Shown: positions 12,119 through 24,103 of the stretch, in pieces
Layout: each line of letters begins with the position of its first letter
Position numbering within the stretch: position 1 is the stretch's first letter
DNA from: Isoetes taiwanensis
Lineage: Eukaryota; Streptophyta; Lycopodiopsida; Isoetales; Isoetaceae
Reading direction: 5' to 3'
DNA: 64,000 nucleotides
Assembly (NCBI GenBank): GCA_021234155.1
Contig: JAJEKV010000001.1
Span: 35,572,826 to 35,636,825 of the forward strand
Position numbers and translations under genes: made by a program
Notes under the pieces: generated by a model
What the model was told of the DNA's origin: nothing
Database searches by the model: none
Seen by the model: the letters and a program-made list of their open reading frames with translations, nothing else

Positions 12119-13448
12119 ATGACTGCTCTGGTGGCTAGAACAGGACGGCATCAACAACGTTATAAGACGGGATACCGCCTTGTTGCCGGGTGAGCCTATA
12201 GTAGTTATCTAAACAACTATTTTTTGCATGCAGCTTTATAACGATCTGGGCCTGTGAATTTGCTTATAGATTTAGGCAATTGTGTATTTTTGCATCTATA
12301 TCACATATTTTTTTTCCTAATTGTCCTTTTCCTTAAGATGACGGTCTTATTTTAAATTCAGGTGTATCCCCTACAGATATCGAGAAGGAAAGACATGCAA
12401 TGACAACCCATTGCATGCACTAGAAGTGCTTATGATCACATCCAAGAGTGGGAACGGTCTTTTATTTCCTAAGGTATTACAGTCAATAGTAATATGATAT
12501 ATGATGGGACAAATGCCTATAAGGTGAACCTGGTTTGTGAATATTAAAACGTTCTATTCTAAAACTTGCAAACCAATAGCTGTTTAAGCTTTGATAATAG
12601 CTTTCGATCTGAGTTTTGCACTGGTAATGAAAAACCTGATTGAAGGATTTGTAGGGTGGTTTGATGCATGAATTCTTAATTCCTCATGGTACATATAAAC
12701 AGGTAAACAGAATGTTTCTGACAAAATTGATTTAGTTGTAACTTTCAGTTTGGATTTTTGACAGTGTTAAGATCCTATTTTGGTTAACATATTATTTGAA
12801 ATAAGTAAGGACTTCTGATGCTCCTGTAGGGCGGCTGGGAAACAGATGAAACAGTTGAAGAAGCAGCTTGTCGCGAGGCCCTTGAAGAAGCAGGTGTTCG
12901 TGGTTTTCTCAAGGTTTGTCCTCTTAAAGTATATCTTTAAGCATGATAACAAGGCTCCATGTTGAAGAATTTAGATGTCACAGTGCATTATTGCATGATG
13001 TGAGGCCTGCATGTATGTGGTTTAACTTAGCAGCATAACCATGCAGGAGAATTTGGGATCGTGGGACTTCAAGAGCAAACGGCAACAAAGTGATCTCAGT
13101 CCTGAAGGTTTGTGTCGAGCTCATATGTTTGCCCTTGCGGTGACAGAGCAACTTGATTCTTGGCCTGAACAAAGCACCCGTAAACGGCAATGGGTTGGTT
13201 TATATTTGAACATTATTTTAGTTCCATTCACTTAACTTGATATGCTACAATATCTTATTTGTCTTACATCTTTATATTTTCAGTTCTTTTTCTCCTGAAC
13301 TTGGACATGCTTGCAGTTTACAGTTTCAGAAGCTATTGAGCAATGTCAAATTGACTGGATGCGGGGGGCCCTTGACAAATGTGTGTCTTACCTTGCAAGC
13401 AGACCGGGAACATCAAATGATACAAGTTGTTCATCAGTTGTCTCCTAA
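12119..13448 (+). CDS. Nudix hydrolase, DIPP/NUDT3-like plant subgroup (five exons)
   Basis: Exons 12119-12189, 12362-12473, 12830-12913, 13047-13193 and 13317-13448 join with GT-AG borders into 546 nt, a 181-residue protein plus stop. It begins MTALVARTGRHQQRY and continues RLVAGCIPYRYREG, the usual start of the plant group that includes Arabidopsis NUDX4, 12, 13 and 16. The Nudix box is at residues about 62-84: GGWETD, then the catalytic REALEEAGV core (R76, E77, E80, E81), fitting GX5EX7REUXEEXGU exactly. A late WPEQSTRKRQW and DWMRGAL match the family's C-terminal helix region. Known members hydrolyse diphosphoinositol polyphosphates or diadenosine polyphosphates using divalent metal; the exact substrate here is inferred. 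The length fits the shorter members (about 180 residues), and no targeting peptide is evident. The start is the first ATG after an in-frame stop. Confidence 0.93.
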
Positions 13449-15010
13449 GTTTTGGAAACAAACCTTTGGTGGGCAGGTGTTAAAACCACATGAGATAAGA
13501 AAAATTGCTGTGTCCCTGTTTCTGAGCCTCAGCATACTGTATTTTGCTAGGCTTTCTAAGTGATGAAATTGAGGACAAGGTTTACCTAGGTAATTTTGTA
13601 ATCACAGAGCTAGTTCGTTACCACATTACCATCTTGGAATGTTTTTGGAGGCTTGTTAGGTAACGCCAAATTTAAATGATTTGAGCTGGCATCTTACCTC
13701 GCAAATCAAGAGTTGCCTTTTGTAGGGGGGAGATTCAGTTATTGGCAAATAATGATGGAACCAATTCGAGTTCATTATCCTGCCCCTCTTATGTGCTGTG
13801 TTGTCTGAGCGTACATTTTAGTAGATGTTCTGTTTTATTTTGATGATATGCGAGATTGAGTAACAGGCAAAGAAACGTGGTACTTTTTGTTAATCCCGTG
13901 GACTGCACTTCAAAGTTTGCAAACAGTAGAAATGATCTTTTGGTGAATTCTATTCGTTTCTTTGTTTTGAAGTTGTCTTTATTCTGTTGTTTGAGTTGCA
14001 TTATCAAGAGCTTACCAGACATCTTATTGCACCTGTCAATGTTTCTATTATTTTGTATAGCTGGATCAATTATTCTCAATCAGAAGTCATCCATGAGCTT
14101 GACGACAAATGTCAATAAATATTCGGCCAGATTTTTGTGGTTGTCCTAAGTGCAAGGATAGGCGGACTTACTCTTCAAACTTGCCATCTTGACAATAAAA
14201 TGCAGCTCTTGCTGGGGCAATTTGGCGAGAATAAATAAATAAAATACTAGCAAGCACGCCAGGGGCTGTTGTTGGGTTATGCAATATAATGAAGGTTTTT
14301 AAATGATGTTCTTGCACTTTAGGTATCGATAGTTGTTTTATGTCAATACATTTGCGGCGAGTAAAAATGTATTGTTTGAGATTATAAGGTGTAGGGTTAC
14401 GTAGGGTATCCAATCATAGGTTAGATATACTATATTGAAAAACCATCTATTACGAATCATAGGTTAGATCTACTGTATTGAAAAACTATCTATTACGTAC
14501 ATATTCTGTAAGATGTATTTGAATTTTGAGTATATCTTATTATCCCCTTGATATTGAATTTTAGTGCTTGGACACTTGTTGTGTGTTAAAATATTGCTTT
14601 ATAAGTTAAATCCTAATGGTGATTTATACATGTGTATGGAAATGTTGTTATGTAGGTTATTTTGTGTCAATATCATTTTTCAACATTTATTTGGACATTT
14701 GTTGTTTTGTTCTGCATATGAATTTTTAAGTACGTACATGCATATGTCGTGCTTATTGATTGTCTATTGTTAAATTTGAATGTGAAAGGTTCCTTAAGAT
14801 TTCAAATATAAGTTTTGCTAAATCATGTCTCAAATCGAAAATCTGCTGAAGAATGCGTGGAGTCACTAGATTTGTTTGATAAGTACAAGGCATTGACTTA
14901 TCGCTCTGAATAGAGCAAGAAACTAATTTGTCTTACCCCATTACTCCACATCTACATAAACAGAATGCTTTATAAGTTTATAAAGAATTCTCCATTATAA
15001 TTCTATCAGC
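13449..15010. other. Nudix 3' flank; no further gene seen
   Basis: The region following the Nudix stop is T-rich and probably contains its 3' untranslated region, but no single polyadenylation site stands out. Short direct repeats (AATCATAGGTTAGAT with TATTGAAAAAC, at about 14411 and 14455) are visible near 14.4 kb. No other coding or RNA gene is supported. Confidence 0.45.
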
Positions 15011-16852
15011 TCTTCGTTATAACGGATGTGCGAGCTCTTACACAGGCAGGTTTTCGGCCCAGCCACTCTACCATTGATCATATCTTCACTCTGCACATTG
15101 ATTGAGGATAGCAGGAATCGCCGGCAGAACCTATATTGTTGTTTCGTGGATTTTGCAAAAGCTTTTGACACAGTGCCCCACGACAAGCTATGGGACAGAT
15201 TGCTGCAGCTGGGGACCCCCCTTGACTTGCAGAATGCAATGTATAGGCTATACGAGGCATGCTCAGGCCGTATCACATCGTCAGCACAGCCGATAATCAG
15301 TAGCATTGGAGTGCGTCAGGGTTGCCCCCTCTCCCCCACACTCTTTGGCCTATATATTGATCAACTGGAAGATTGGCTCTCTGAGCATGGAGGTGCGGGC
15401 GCACATCTCATGCATCACACAATCCGGCAACTCATATATGCTGACGATGTCAACCTCCTGGCCTATGACATGCAACGTCACCTGGATGCTCTTGGCACTT
15501 TTTGCCAATTCACTGGCATGCGAGTTAACTTGGCCAAAACTAGGGTGCTGCTAGTTGCATCATCTCGTCAGCCAAGGCTTCCCTCATTCACTTACCAGGG
15601 ACAAGAGGTAGAGGTGGCTCCGACCTACAAGTACTTGGGGATCGAGTTCTCAACTACCACCCATTGGGATGCTGCCATCAGGTTGCGGGTCACGACGGGT
15701 TGGAAAGCACTATATGCCATGCAGAACAACAGCCACAAGGCAGAGTTGTATGCCTGGGGCCACCAGTCACACTTGTTTCGGGTCTTGATCGAGCCGGTCC
15801 TTTTGTATGGGGCAGAAGTGTGGGGTCCGGTGATATCCCTCAACACCTGGAATGACCTCGAGCAGGTGCAAAAGGCCTTCTTGGCACGGGCCCTGGGGGT
15901 GAAGTCCACTGTTCTATACCAGATCCTACTCCAGGAGACAGGCTTTCTACCCCTTCAACGGGCTGCATTGGAACGCCATATCGTTTATTTCCAAAAAGTG
16001 GTCGCTATGGCTGATACACGCTTGCCCCACCTTGCTTTGGCCACTGTGATGGTCGCTAATGCCTGAAATCCTGCTGGAAAGACAAGCAAGCTCAGTGGTT
16101 CTCTTTATTTGGGGTGCAGCAAACAGATCGCGCCCGTGTCGGGACAAAGAAAGATCGCAAGGCACTTAAGCTGTACCTAGATGCTACTTTCCTTCGCAAG
16201 CTCTAGGATGCAGATGCTCTGACGCACGTTAAGCTGGCCCACTATCAGCAGCAAGTCAATCCTAGGCTCACAAGAGGCCCACACCAGTACTTGTACACCC
16301 AGCTGCCCATGAAGAAGCGCTGACTTATAGCTTCCATTCGCACGGGTGCACATCGCCGCATTGAAATAGGGCGTTGGGCTCGGGAAGCACGAGAGCAAAG
16401 GCTTTGCCAGTGTTGCCATTGAGGATGAATGTCATGCCCTCCAGGTCTGCCCAGCATTTGCCCACATCCGAGAGCGATATGTTCGACTAGTGCCTGACCA
16501 GCCGTTGCATCAGTTATTGGCTACGGCGTCAGTGGGTTTGTTGGGGTCACACTTCCAGGAGGTTATGGATGCACGGACTCATTTGTGTCCTATGGGACGG
16601 CATCTTGAATCGTCCCTATACAATTGTACAAATGCGTGCCAAAGATACTTATTATCGCTAAGGTTTTTCCCTCAAAAACCCTTCGTATGGGGTTTTTAAT
16701 CCTCGTCGTTGAGTACGCTTGCTGCTCTCTTTTTTTGTTTGGGTCCCATAGGCCAATTGGTCTCCGTGGACGCTAAAAACCTATTCTATTCTATTCTATT
16801 CTATTCTATTCTATTCTATTCTATTCTATTCTATTCTATTCTTTAACACTAT
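15011..16852 (+). mobile_element. 5'-truncated LINE with (CTATT)14 tail
   Basis: A reverse-transcriptase frame begins after a frameshift near 15095 and runs to 16066. It shows CCFVDFAKAFDTVPHDKLW (motif A), GVRQGCPLSPTLFGLYIDQL (motif B), LIYADDVNLLAY (motif C), then RVNLAKTRVLLV and YKYLGIEF. The preceding VRALTQAGFRPSHSTIDHIF block is in another frame because of a small deletion against the 31-kb copy. After the stop at 16066 the C-terminal region continues in broken frames to a zinc-knuckle-like EDECHALQVCPAF at about 16420-16460. The 3' untranslated sequence then ends in about 14 CTATT units (16781-16852). The 5' half, including any endonuclease, is absent. Clade is not assigned; it is not the L1 type found at 40-48 kb. 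Confidence 0.88.
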
Positions 16853-18176
16853 GACTGTTTTTGTTCAACTATGAACAACAAAATAAAGAAGTGAAAAGAG
16901 TTCTCTTACCTTCTCTATGTGACGCACAGTTGAGGTATGCCCTGCCAGGTTTGTCATCTTTGCCATATTCACTCACTTCTAGAGTCAATCAATTCTGGTT
17001 GTAGCCATGGGAGATCTTGATCTCACATAGTTATCTCAATAGATTATGTTAAAACTTAATGCATTTGTCTGAAGTGCCTCCCTTCCATCAAAATTACTTT
17101 GTAGCTTCCAGCCGATCGTCAAAGCAATGCTGATAAAAGGTCCTGTAGATATGTCATGCCAGTATTTGCTGAGTTGGAGGTGCTATGAGGATAGGCTAGA
17201 ATTGCAAATAGGTAACTGGTAATGTTTGGAGGATGTTTTTTCTTTACCAAATAACTGCCAATCTCTGATCATGGCCAATCTATTTGGTGTTCTATTTGGC
17301 ATAGGAGCTTCACAAGTTCCTGGTTATGGAGAACCAGTAGCAGAGACTTAGACTCTTTGAAGCTAGAAAGTGACAATGCCATCCTATACTCCTAGGCAAA
17401 GTGCTAGCCTACATTCTGGGTTCTACTAGGACTGTTCTGATTCCTTACCGCTGATCTAGGATCAATTATTCAACCAAATCATTTTTATCTCAAGCAACTG
17501 CCATTTTTTATAGGTAATACATGGCCTCAGAAATACCAACAGAGACGACACTAATCTTTAATCTTTTGTCAACTTTTGTTCGACGAAGAATGGACCAGCT
17601 GCAATTGCAAAATTGGTGTATATAATCAGATATACTTCATTAATGGAAACAACCTTGATAATTATTTTAAAGATAACCTGAGACAATATAGTATATTATA
17701 TAAAACATTACAGAGCCTTATAAATAGACGATAGAATGGGTAAAAACTGGCCAGGCCTAACAGCCTCAGTCAATTTACTGAGCAGAACTTGATTGTGTCT
17801 ATCCTTTTTAACAAAGACACTGAGAGAAGGGTAACGAAAGAAGACATGTCATTGTTTGTGCCTTTGAATTATACCACATCCCTGACCATTTGCAATACTG
17901 CCATTTTCAGCTTTCTCTGTGCAAATCTCGCCATCATATGCTGCAACATGAAGACCAGCTGCTGCACGTCCTGAAGGATCCAAATTCTTCGATCATGCCT
18001 CATCCCAAGCAATAGCTGCTGCAGTATTGCATGCTACGCTAGGTCCACCAGGAACAGTGAGGCGTGCCGACTCCTGAAAATGTGCAATGACAATTGTTGA
18101 TCCTCAAGCAACACAACAATTTCTATGTAGGGTCTGAAAAACTATAAATACCTGAAACAACAACCCCAATACTGGG
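16853..18176. other. No gene recognised
   Basis: This interval has no supported coding region. It contains the second copy of the 33-bp dispersed repeat (17175-17207) and an AT-rich stretch near 17690-17710. Confidence 0.45.
17175..17207 (+). repeat. 33-bp dispersed repeat, copy 2
   Basis: One mismatch from the copy at 4571-4603 (see that entry). Confidence 0.6.
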
Positions 18177-18868
18177 CCCACATGTTGTTGTTCAGTGTGG
18201 TTTTCGTCAAAAAACAACATAAAAAAACAACGTGGTGATTTTTGTCCGAGTTTGCTAGAAACTACATGTAGTTTTTTGTCGATTTTTTATACATATAGCT
18301 TTTTTTATTAAAAAGTCTACACTTAGATATTTGTCAAAATTATCTATGCGTAGAAATTAACATATGTTTCTACATATTGTTTTTTTACAGTAGCTGTAGT
18401 TTTCAAGTGTCGCTTTCCCAAGAAGTAGACACGTGGTTCTTAATAAAACTTAGAAGGTCCACATGTTGTTTTTAACTGTTGTTTTGCAAAAAAATAACAC
18501 TAAAAGACCATGTAGAGAATTTTGTCCGACTTTGCTAGAAACTATATGTAGTTAGTTTCTAGCAAGAGTATAGTTTTTATATGTACTTGAAAACTAACTA
18601 TAGTTTTCAAGTGTTGGTGTCCTCAAAAGTAGACGTGTAGTTTTTAATAAAACTTAAAATACCTACATATGTTTAAAAATTAGTCAGTCGTTTTCGAGTG
18701 TTGTTTTTTCCTCAATATGATATATAGTTAATAGAAAACTGATGGGACATTTTTTCTAATAGCAGCTGTTTCCAAGTGTTGTTTTTGCAAAGAAATGAAA
18801 AAACCACCTATAACCTTCTCTTATTGTTTTTGTAAAGAAATGAAAAAACCACCTATAGTCGTCTCTTA
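18177..18868. repeat. Diverged tandem repeats, ending in an exact-looking 44-bp duplication
   Basis: The blocks CCACATGTTGTT, then ATTTTTGTCCGAGTTTGCTA/ATTTTGTCCGACTTTGCTA, and TTTTCAAGTGT with AGTAGACACGTGG/AGTAGACGTGTAG recur in the same order two to three times between 18177 and 18720. At the right end a unit of about 44 bp (TGTTTTTGCAAAGAAATGAA, then AAAACCACCTATA) is duplicated head to tail at about 18780-18868 with few changes. No coding sense is seen. Confidence 0.65.
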
Positions 18869-18871
18869 AAA

Positions 18872-20284
18872 TTTACAAAGACGGTAAGATGCAGGTGTAT
18901 GAAGAACCAGAGATGGCGGGACGGCACCATTTGGCCGCCTAGGGCTTTGCCCTGGGCCGGCCGTTCATGTTCTTACGCCTTAGGGTCGCCCATCTAAGAT
19001 CTATGAAAGGCTGCAATCCGGGTTTGTTTTCGCAGATTTTCCGATCGAGAAGGGACCGCTTAGGGCAAGGATTTTTATTTGTGGCCGGCGAAGGAACTTC
19101 TTCTGCTTTGATTCACAGGCAAGGATCCATGGCTTTCACCCAGGTGATCTAATTTAAATCTTTCGAATATAATCTGGCAGAAAAGTTCTTTCTTTTACCA
19201 TTTCTTACTAGCAGAAGTACATAGAGCAGGTAGATGGAAGCAGCAGGGTTTGTTTCTTTCTGTAGCCATGGCAGTGTGATTAGTCAGTTTTTGAAAATTA
19301 TGGCAGAATGTTTTGGTGTCTTATTACAGTTGATAATTTAAGACTGGGCTCTGAGAGTAGTCTGGTGGGTTGGGCTTGTTCTAAGCCTAACTAGCTTCAA
19401 GATAACCGCTTGAGCCACAAGAACCTTCTCGCTATTGTCTAGATTGTTGATTGGTTAGGCCGCTTGGAGGCGAGAATCAGATTCATAAAAGAAGGTGGCA
19501 GCTTCAGGAATAGTGTGGCAGCCTATTCCATTTATTATTGCTTTCCCTTTAATGTTCTATGTATATATGGGAATTTCCATGTGTCTTTGTAGATGTGGTC
19601 AGGTAAACTGGATTAAAAATCTTGAAATTCAAGTTTCGGGAGACCTTGGATTTCACTTTCTGATGAAGGGTTATGTAGACTGCTAGTTCTTGAATCTTCG
19701 CCCGTATGGAAGCATGATGACCTAGAGGTTTCTCCAACAATGCACCATCTTTTGGATCATCTTCTAGGGCTGGGCTTAGAGGTCTAGTTGGATTTTAATG
19801 GATTTAGAAGCATGGGGAGCTAGGAGCTTTGCTACCTCTACAATGGGAATGTTCTCTTCGTGCATAAGGTTTGGGCAATTACTTGGCTACATGTCCTTCT
19901 TTTCTATTCAGGTTTTAGTCCAATTTATCCTACTAGTCAAGCAAAGGATACCGGGAATTATTACTTTGGCGCTTTAATCCAAATCTGGTTAGTAAGGGTC
20001 ACGTAAGTCGCGTGCAATTGAGCAAGTAAGTAGATTAGTGGTGGAAATTTATGGAGAAGGTCCTATAGTACTTGGTTCAGCAGAAGAAGGTTGTTCCCTA
20101 TAGTAAGTTGACCCAAAGAAGATGTTGAACAACTCCATGATGAGTACTCTACTTTTTTTCATTTATCGTATATTCTCGAGAACGATTGTTTATCTTTTTT
20201 CCCTCGAAATCTTCGTGGTTCATATGAATACAAAACCTGCTTGTTTCTTCAAAAAAAAAAAAAAAAAAAAAAAATTACAAAGAC
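18872..20284 (+). mobile_element. Retroposed insertion with poly(A) and 10-bp target duplication
   Basis: The direct repeat TTACAAAGAC occurs at 18873-18882 and again at 20275-20284. The interior begins GGTAAGATGCAGG and ends in a 23-24 nt A-tract (20251-20274) immediately before the right copy. This is the hallmark of target-primed insertion of a polyadenylated RNA. The interior (about 1.39 kb) has no recognised protein. A frame at 18967-19152 ends at CACCCAG followed by GTGATC, like a splice donor, so the source RNA may have been unspliced or non-coding. It is either a processed copy of a host transcript or an unrecognised retroposon. Confidence 0.65.
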
Positions 20285-21110
20285 TACACATTTGCAAACA
20301 AAAACAAGATATTAAATAACCATAGTTGAATTCTTATTCCTCTTTTTTATTTTAGAAAAGCCATTTGGGAATCGAACCCAACTAAGTCCATTCTGGCATA
20401 ATAGAAGAATCTTATGAAAATTCTTAAACTAAAAAAACAAGGTGTCCAACATCATTTGTAGGATGCCAATTTGGAATTAATGCAAGGCCAATAATCAACT
20501 GACTTTTAGCAGTAAACATTGCTCTCAAGGAAACTGGATCAACATCAATTGTTTCAGCCTTGTGTCAAATCCTTCAAAACAGGGGACATTAGTATCCCAA
20601 TTCAACACAGAGGATAGTTTGCTAATGATTAATCAAGGATTTAAAATGGATATAAAGAGGCTGCTTGGGTAGCTGTAACTACCATTGTTTCCACTGTTTT
20701 GTCCATGGAAAAAAGGGGGAAATGCTTTGCTTTAAAGCCCAAGCTTCTCCTTTATAAATCTCTGCTGCTGCAGATGCACAGACCGAGATCGATGCAACAC
20801 CTTCTGCAATTGCCCAAACAAGATGTATTAAAAGACATTCTGGAATGTATTAAAAGAAAAAACAAAAAACTTTGAAAGTACAAAAATTTGATGAATAGAG
20901 CATTGAAAATTTGAAAGCAAAGGTAAAAGATTATGTGAAGGAGCTATTGCAGCAAGCAGCAGAGGCATTCAAGAAGCATTGCAAATACATTATAACCATG
21001 TGATAGATTGAAGACAATGCACAATCAGAGGTTCTACATGCCGCAACCTTACAAGTGCTTCATAAAAAGCTGTGTTATGACTGGAAAATCAAAGTAGGCA
21101 GTACAAGAGA
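20285..21110. other. No firm gene; possible minus-strand coding remnant
   Basis: A minus-strand frame at about 20810-20655 reads like protein (AIAEGVASISVCASAAAEIY, ending in a stop) but is unrecognised. It could be a decayed exon related to the phytocyanin remnant next to it or to another gene. A tRNA-like T-arm (TTGGGTTCGATTCCCAA, minus strand near 20356-20372) lacks the rest of a tRNA. Confidence 0.3.
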
Positions 21111-21180
21111 GCTACCTATAATTGCTAGCCTTCTCGCAAATAGTAAGAGAGCCTTTCCATCGTAAGAGAGCCTCGATGGC
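21111..21180. repeat. Short tandem duplication inside the phytocyanin exon
   Basis: AGTAAGAGAGCCTTTCCATC is followed by GTAAGAGAGCCTCGATGGC (about 21140-21180). The duplication explains the odd residues between the ANAI motif and the KGSLT motif of the phytocyanin remnant. Confidence 0.5.
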
Positions 21181-21446
21181 ATTTGCAGCATGGCATGATT
21201 GGAAATCTTCCCGATTTACTTGCATAACATTATCCTTGTCGGGCGAGTACTTGAACACTGCACAAAACCTTCATCCTTAAAATCAAACCAAAACACAACA
21301 CAGAGAAGCTTGCAAAAACAGAGAATTAAAAACATGAAAGCTCACCTAATATATCGCCAACATGATACTTGTGCTTCATCACCCAATCGCCGTAAAAGCT
21401 TTTGTTAGAGTTTCCTAGCCCACAGAGCCGCCCACGACGAATCTTT
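21113..21446 (-). pseudogene. Phytocyanin (plastocyanin-like, ENODL type) gene remnant
   Basis: On the minus strand, FVVGGSVG (about 21443-21420) is followed after a stop and frame change by SFYGDWVMKHKYHVGDIL. A splice donor lies at 21345. A second exon from 21257 gives VFKYSPDKDNVMQV and FQSCHAANAI, then KGSLTICEKASNYR. This order and the intron position match plant phytocyanins (WxxxKxFHVGDxLVFxY, QVxxxDYxSCxxANPI, SFTLxKxxxYYFIC). The first copper-ligand His of the HNV motif is Asp here, as in copper-free early-nodulin-like members. The FICGxxGHC end and a signal peptide are not found. The tag in place of the expected Trp codon, the frame change and the missing C-terminus indicate a pseudogene. 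Confidence 0.65.
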
Positions 21447-22137
21447 TGCCCAAAACTCAAGGCATTCCGCAGAATATAACACAGAAAATCTAGAGTTAAT
21501 CGATGATAGCAGAAGAAGGGCCAGTAAAAAAGGAAGTGGACAAAAGAATGTGGCCGTATTTGATCAAAACCTTCAGAAGTCTAAAGCTCCAGACATTTCT
21601 CCCAGCGCCCATTCTACCAGAGCTTGAATCTGACCTGAAGATTCTGGCAAAGGATACAAGCACTCGATTTGCAGCTCGAATCTGATATGAAGATTCTGGC
21701 AAATGCCTAAATAATCACTCGATTTGATCTAAAGATTCAGGCAAAGGCGCGAAGGCGAGAAGATGGAGAAATAAATAGAAACTGGCCAAAAAAACACCAA
21801 TAGGATCGCAAGGCCGAGATCGACATCTCGGCCGTTCATCTCTGTTCATCCCAGCCATTCAATAAATTCCACAAATGAATATTTAAATTGAGGGACATTT
21901 GTTTAAAAAAGATATTTAGATTGAGGGACATTTGTTTGGGGTGTACTTAAAAATTTTTCAACCATTGCATTATGGAATTTCATGGGGAATATCCCATATG
22001 GGACTTTCTGGGTCGTCCCCTGCAAATGAAGATGGGGTACAACCCCATCTTCACCTGATTATATTAAAAAACCATTTCAATATTTGTCAACGACAACCAT
22101 TTCTTGCCTGTATCCACAACAAACCTTCACTGCATCT

Positions 22138-22297
22138 ATTTCTTGCTTCTATTCACATCTCAGAGGAATTGAACCTTTGTGTTTCACCAGGAGATACAAT
22201 ATATGCACAACAAAAAACAGAGAAAAATCGACAACAACACTTCTATTTCTTGCCTCTATTAACATCTTAGAGGAATTGAACCTCCGTGTTTCACCAA
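22138..22297. repeat. Direct repeat pair, about 50 bp each, 110 bp apart
   Basis: TTTCTTGCTTCTATTCACAT with AGAGGAATTGAACCTTTGTG and TTTCACCA (about 22139-22188) recurs as TTTCTTGCCTCTATTAACAT with AGAGGAATTGAACCTCCGTG and TTTCACCA (about 22249-22298). Confidence 0.6.
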
Positions 22298-22301
22298 AAG
22301 A

Positions 22302-22601
22302 GTGAGCAACACTAACAATAGACCAACAACAACAACATACCCTAAACAAGAAACAAAAGAAACCTCAGAAGCAGATAGAGCCTTGTGGCTGCCGATCCTG
22401 CTATGGTATGCCGATACCATAAGCTTCGCAAAATTGAAAACATACAGCAGAACATTGAAAGCTATAACTGAAGCTATCACTATGACTAAACATGTAGCTG
22501 AAGCTATGGCGTCCGACAAAGACCTGGGCGCCTTCCGAACGCCCATTGCCACCTTCCTACAAGAATACCATGCCGATAATAGAAAACAACTGAAACTCTA
22601 G
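22302..22601 (+). CDS. Hypothetical small ORF, 99 codons
   Basis: An open frame with mixed composition (ALWLPILLWYADTISFAKLK, then VAEAMASDKDLGAFRTPIAT, ending DNRKQLKL) starts just downstream of the 22.1-22.3 kb repeats. I do not recognise a family. It reads more like protein than the surrounding DNA, but it could equally be the last exon of a decayed gene or chance. Confidence 0.25.
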   Translation: MSNTNNRPTTTTYPKQETKETSEADRALWLPILLWYADTISFAKLKTYSRTLKAITEAITMTKHVAEAMASDKDLGAFRTPIATFLQEYHADNRKQLKL

Positions 22602-24103
22602 ATGCTCGCATTTGGAATCCAGGGTACCACCGTAAGCTTATACGGTATTCGATACATATATCAAAATTAGCCTTCAGAAATCTTAGGTTATAAAGATACG
22701 GTTTGTGATTTCGGCCACATTATGGTTTCGATCTTTAGTTTATAAAATTGACTGGCCCTTTAACACATGTTATTTTGTTTCCCATATTTAACAATAGTGA
22801 TATTTTTTGTAACACAATGCATTCGCCCTAGTTTTGCAATATGACAACCATAATAATAGCACTTAGAGAATGCATATAAGGGTTGGCGAGTCCAAATTAA
22901 CACGCTTACCTACAATGTGACATTTTTTATGCTCTTTAGCAATTGCCACCTAGCGATGATAGAACACAGGTTTGTTATGGCACTACAAATAGCAGAATTG
23001 ATGTCAATGCCTTGCATCCTACACAAATTTCATGGGGGTTTATATTTAAGCCTGTGGTGGCATAATGCAGGAAATTCGCTCCATCCTATAGAGAGAAGAA
23101 AAGGGAAATTTTCAATAACTTTTAAGGAAACACTAATCAAAGTGCATATACTTATAGTGAAGCTACCATCTCTTCATGTGTTATTGATGGCTAATTCAAA
23201 CATATAATCAAACACCGAACGATCCCCGCCATATTTGATTTGATGACATTGTTACTTTCTTTGGCACATCCGATGTTATGTGTCTTATAGCGAGAAGGGC
23301 AGCCGTTAATCTTCCCGTACGTAAAAGGATTTTCAAAGACTATTGTCAGGCATCATGGTGAAGCCAGGATTGAGGCATAAAGACCCCTGGGAAATAGTTT
23401 TCCTTAAGAGGGAAGCACTTCATTCTTGAATGCCCATTGTGCTCCACTGGCTTTCAAAACTCATGCATGGTGATTAACTCCTTATGGAGGGATAAACTGC
23501 AGTTATGTTAAAGCTTATAAAGCAACAGACTGATCACATTTCTGGTGATGAGCTTTCTTGCAATTTTTTTTACCACCTACCATCTTTGAGAGCATGGTTA
23601 TGCTGGCGTGACATTAGTAAATTTCTTCCCACTGGATTGTGTTAATCAGTGTTAAACTGGCTTTCTGTGACTGAATGTTAGACTTTCAAGCAAAACCTCA
23701 CGTTATTTTCCACCAACATATCTGCTCTACCGGCTCTAGTAAGTATTTGAGGACCTTCCTTTCCATTTAATATTGCTCGATGCAATGTAGTCAATTTAAT
23801 AATCTGGGGAAAATTTGGTAAACAATGGTATTGGCTTGAGAATACCAGGTACAATGCATAAGGAATGTGCTGACACTAAATGGAATGTGTTTTGCAAGCA
23901 AAAGCATCTGATGCTAGATGGACCAGATAATATTGGAAACATAATGCTAAAATCATCAAAATTTGCATGGATAAAAAATGTAGAGTTACCTGATGCGATG
24001 CACGACAGTTCATCAGGGCCTGTCAGAACGATGGGCCTGCCTGAAGGGCGCGATACATGAACGAAAATGAAGAAATATGGTCGCAACGAACCAAACCATA
24101 ATA
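22602..24103. other. No gene recognised
   Basis: No coding, RNA or mobile-element signal could be supported in this interval. Confidence 0.45.

Noticed and set aside
20352-20374. tRNA gene on the minus strand
   Set aside because: A good T-arm is present, but no acceptor stem, D-arm or anticodon arm fits around it.
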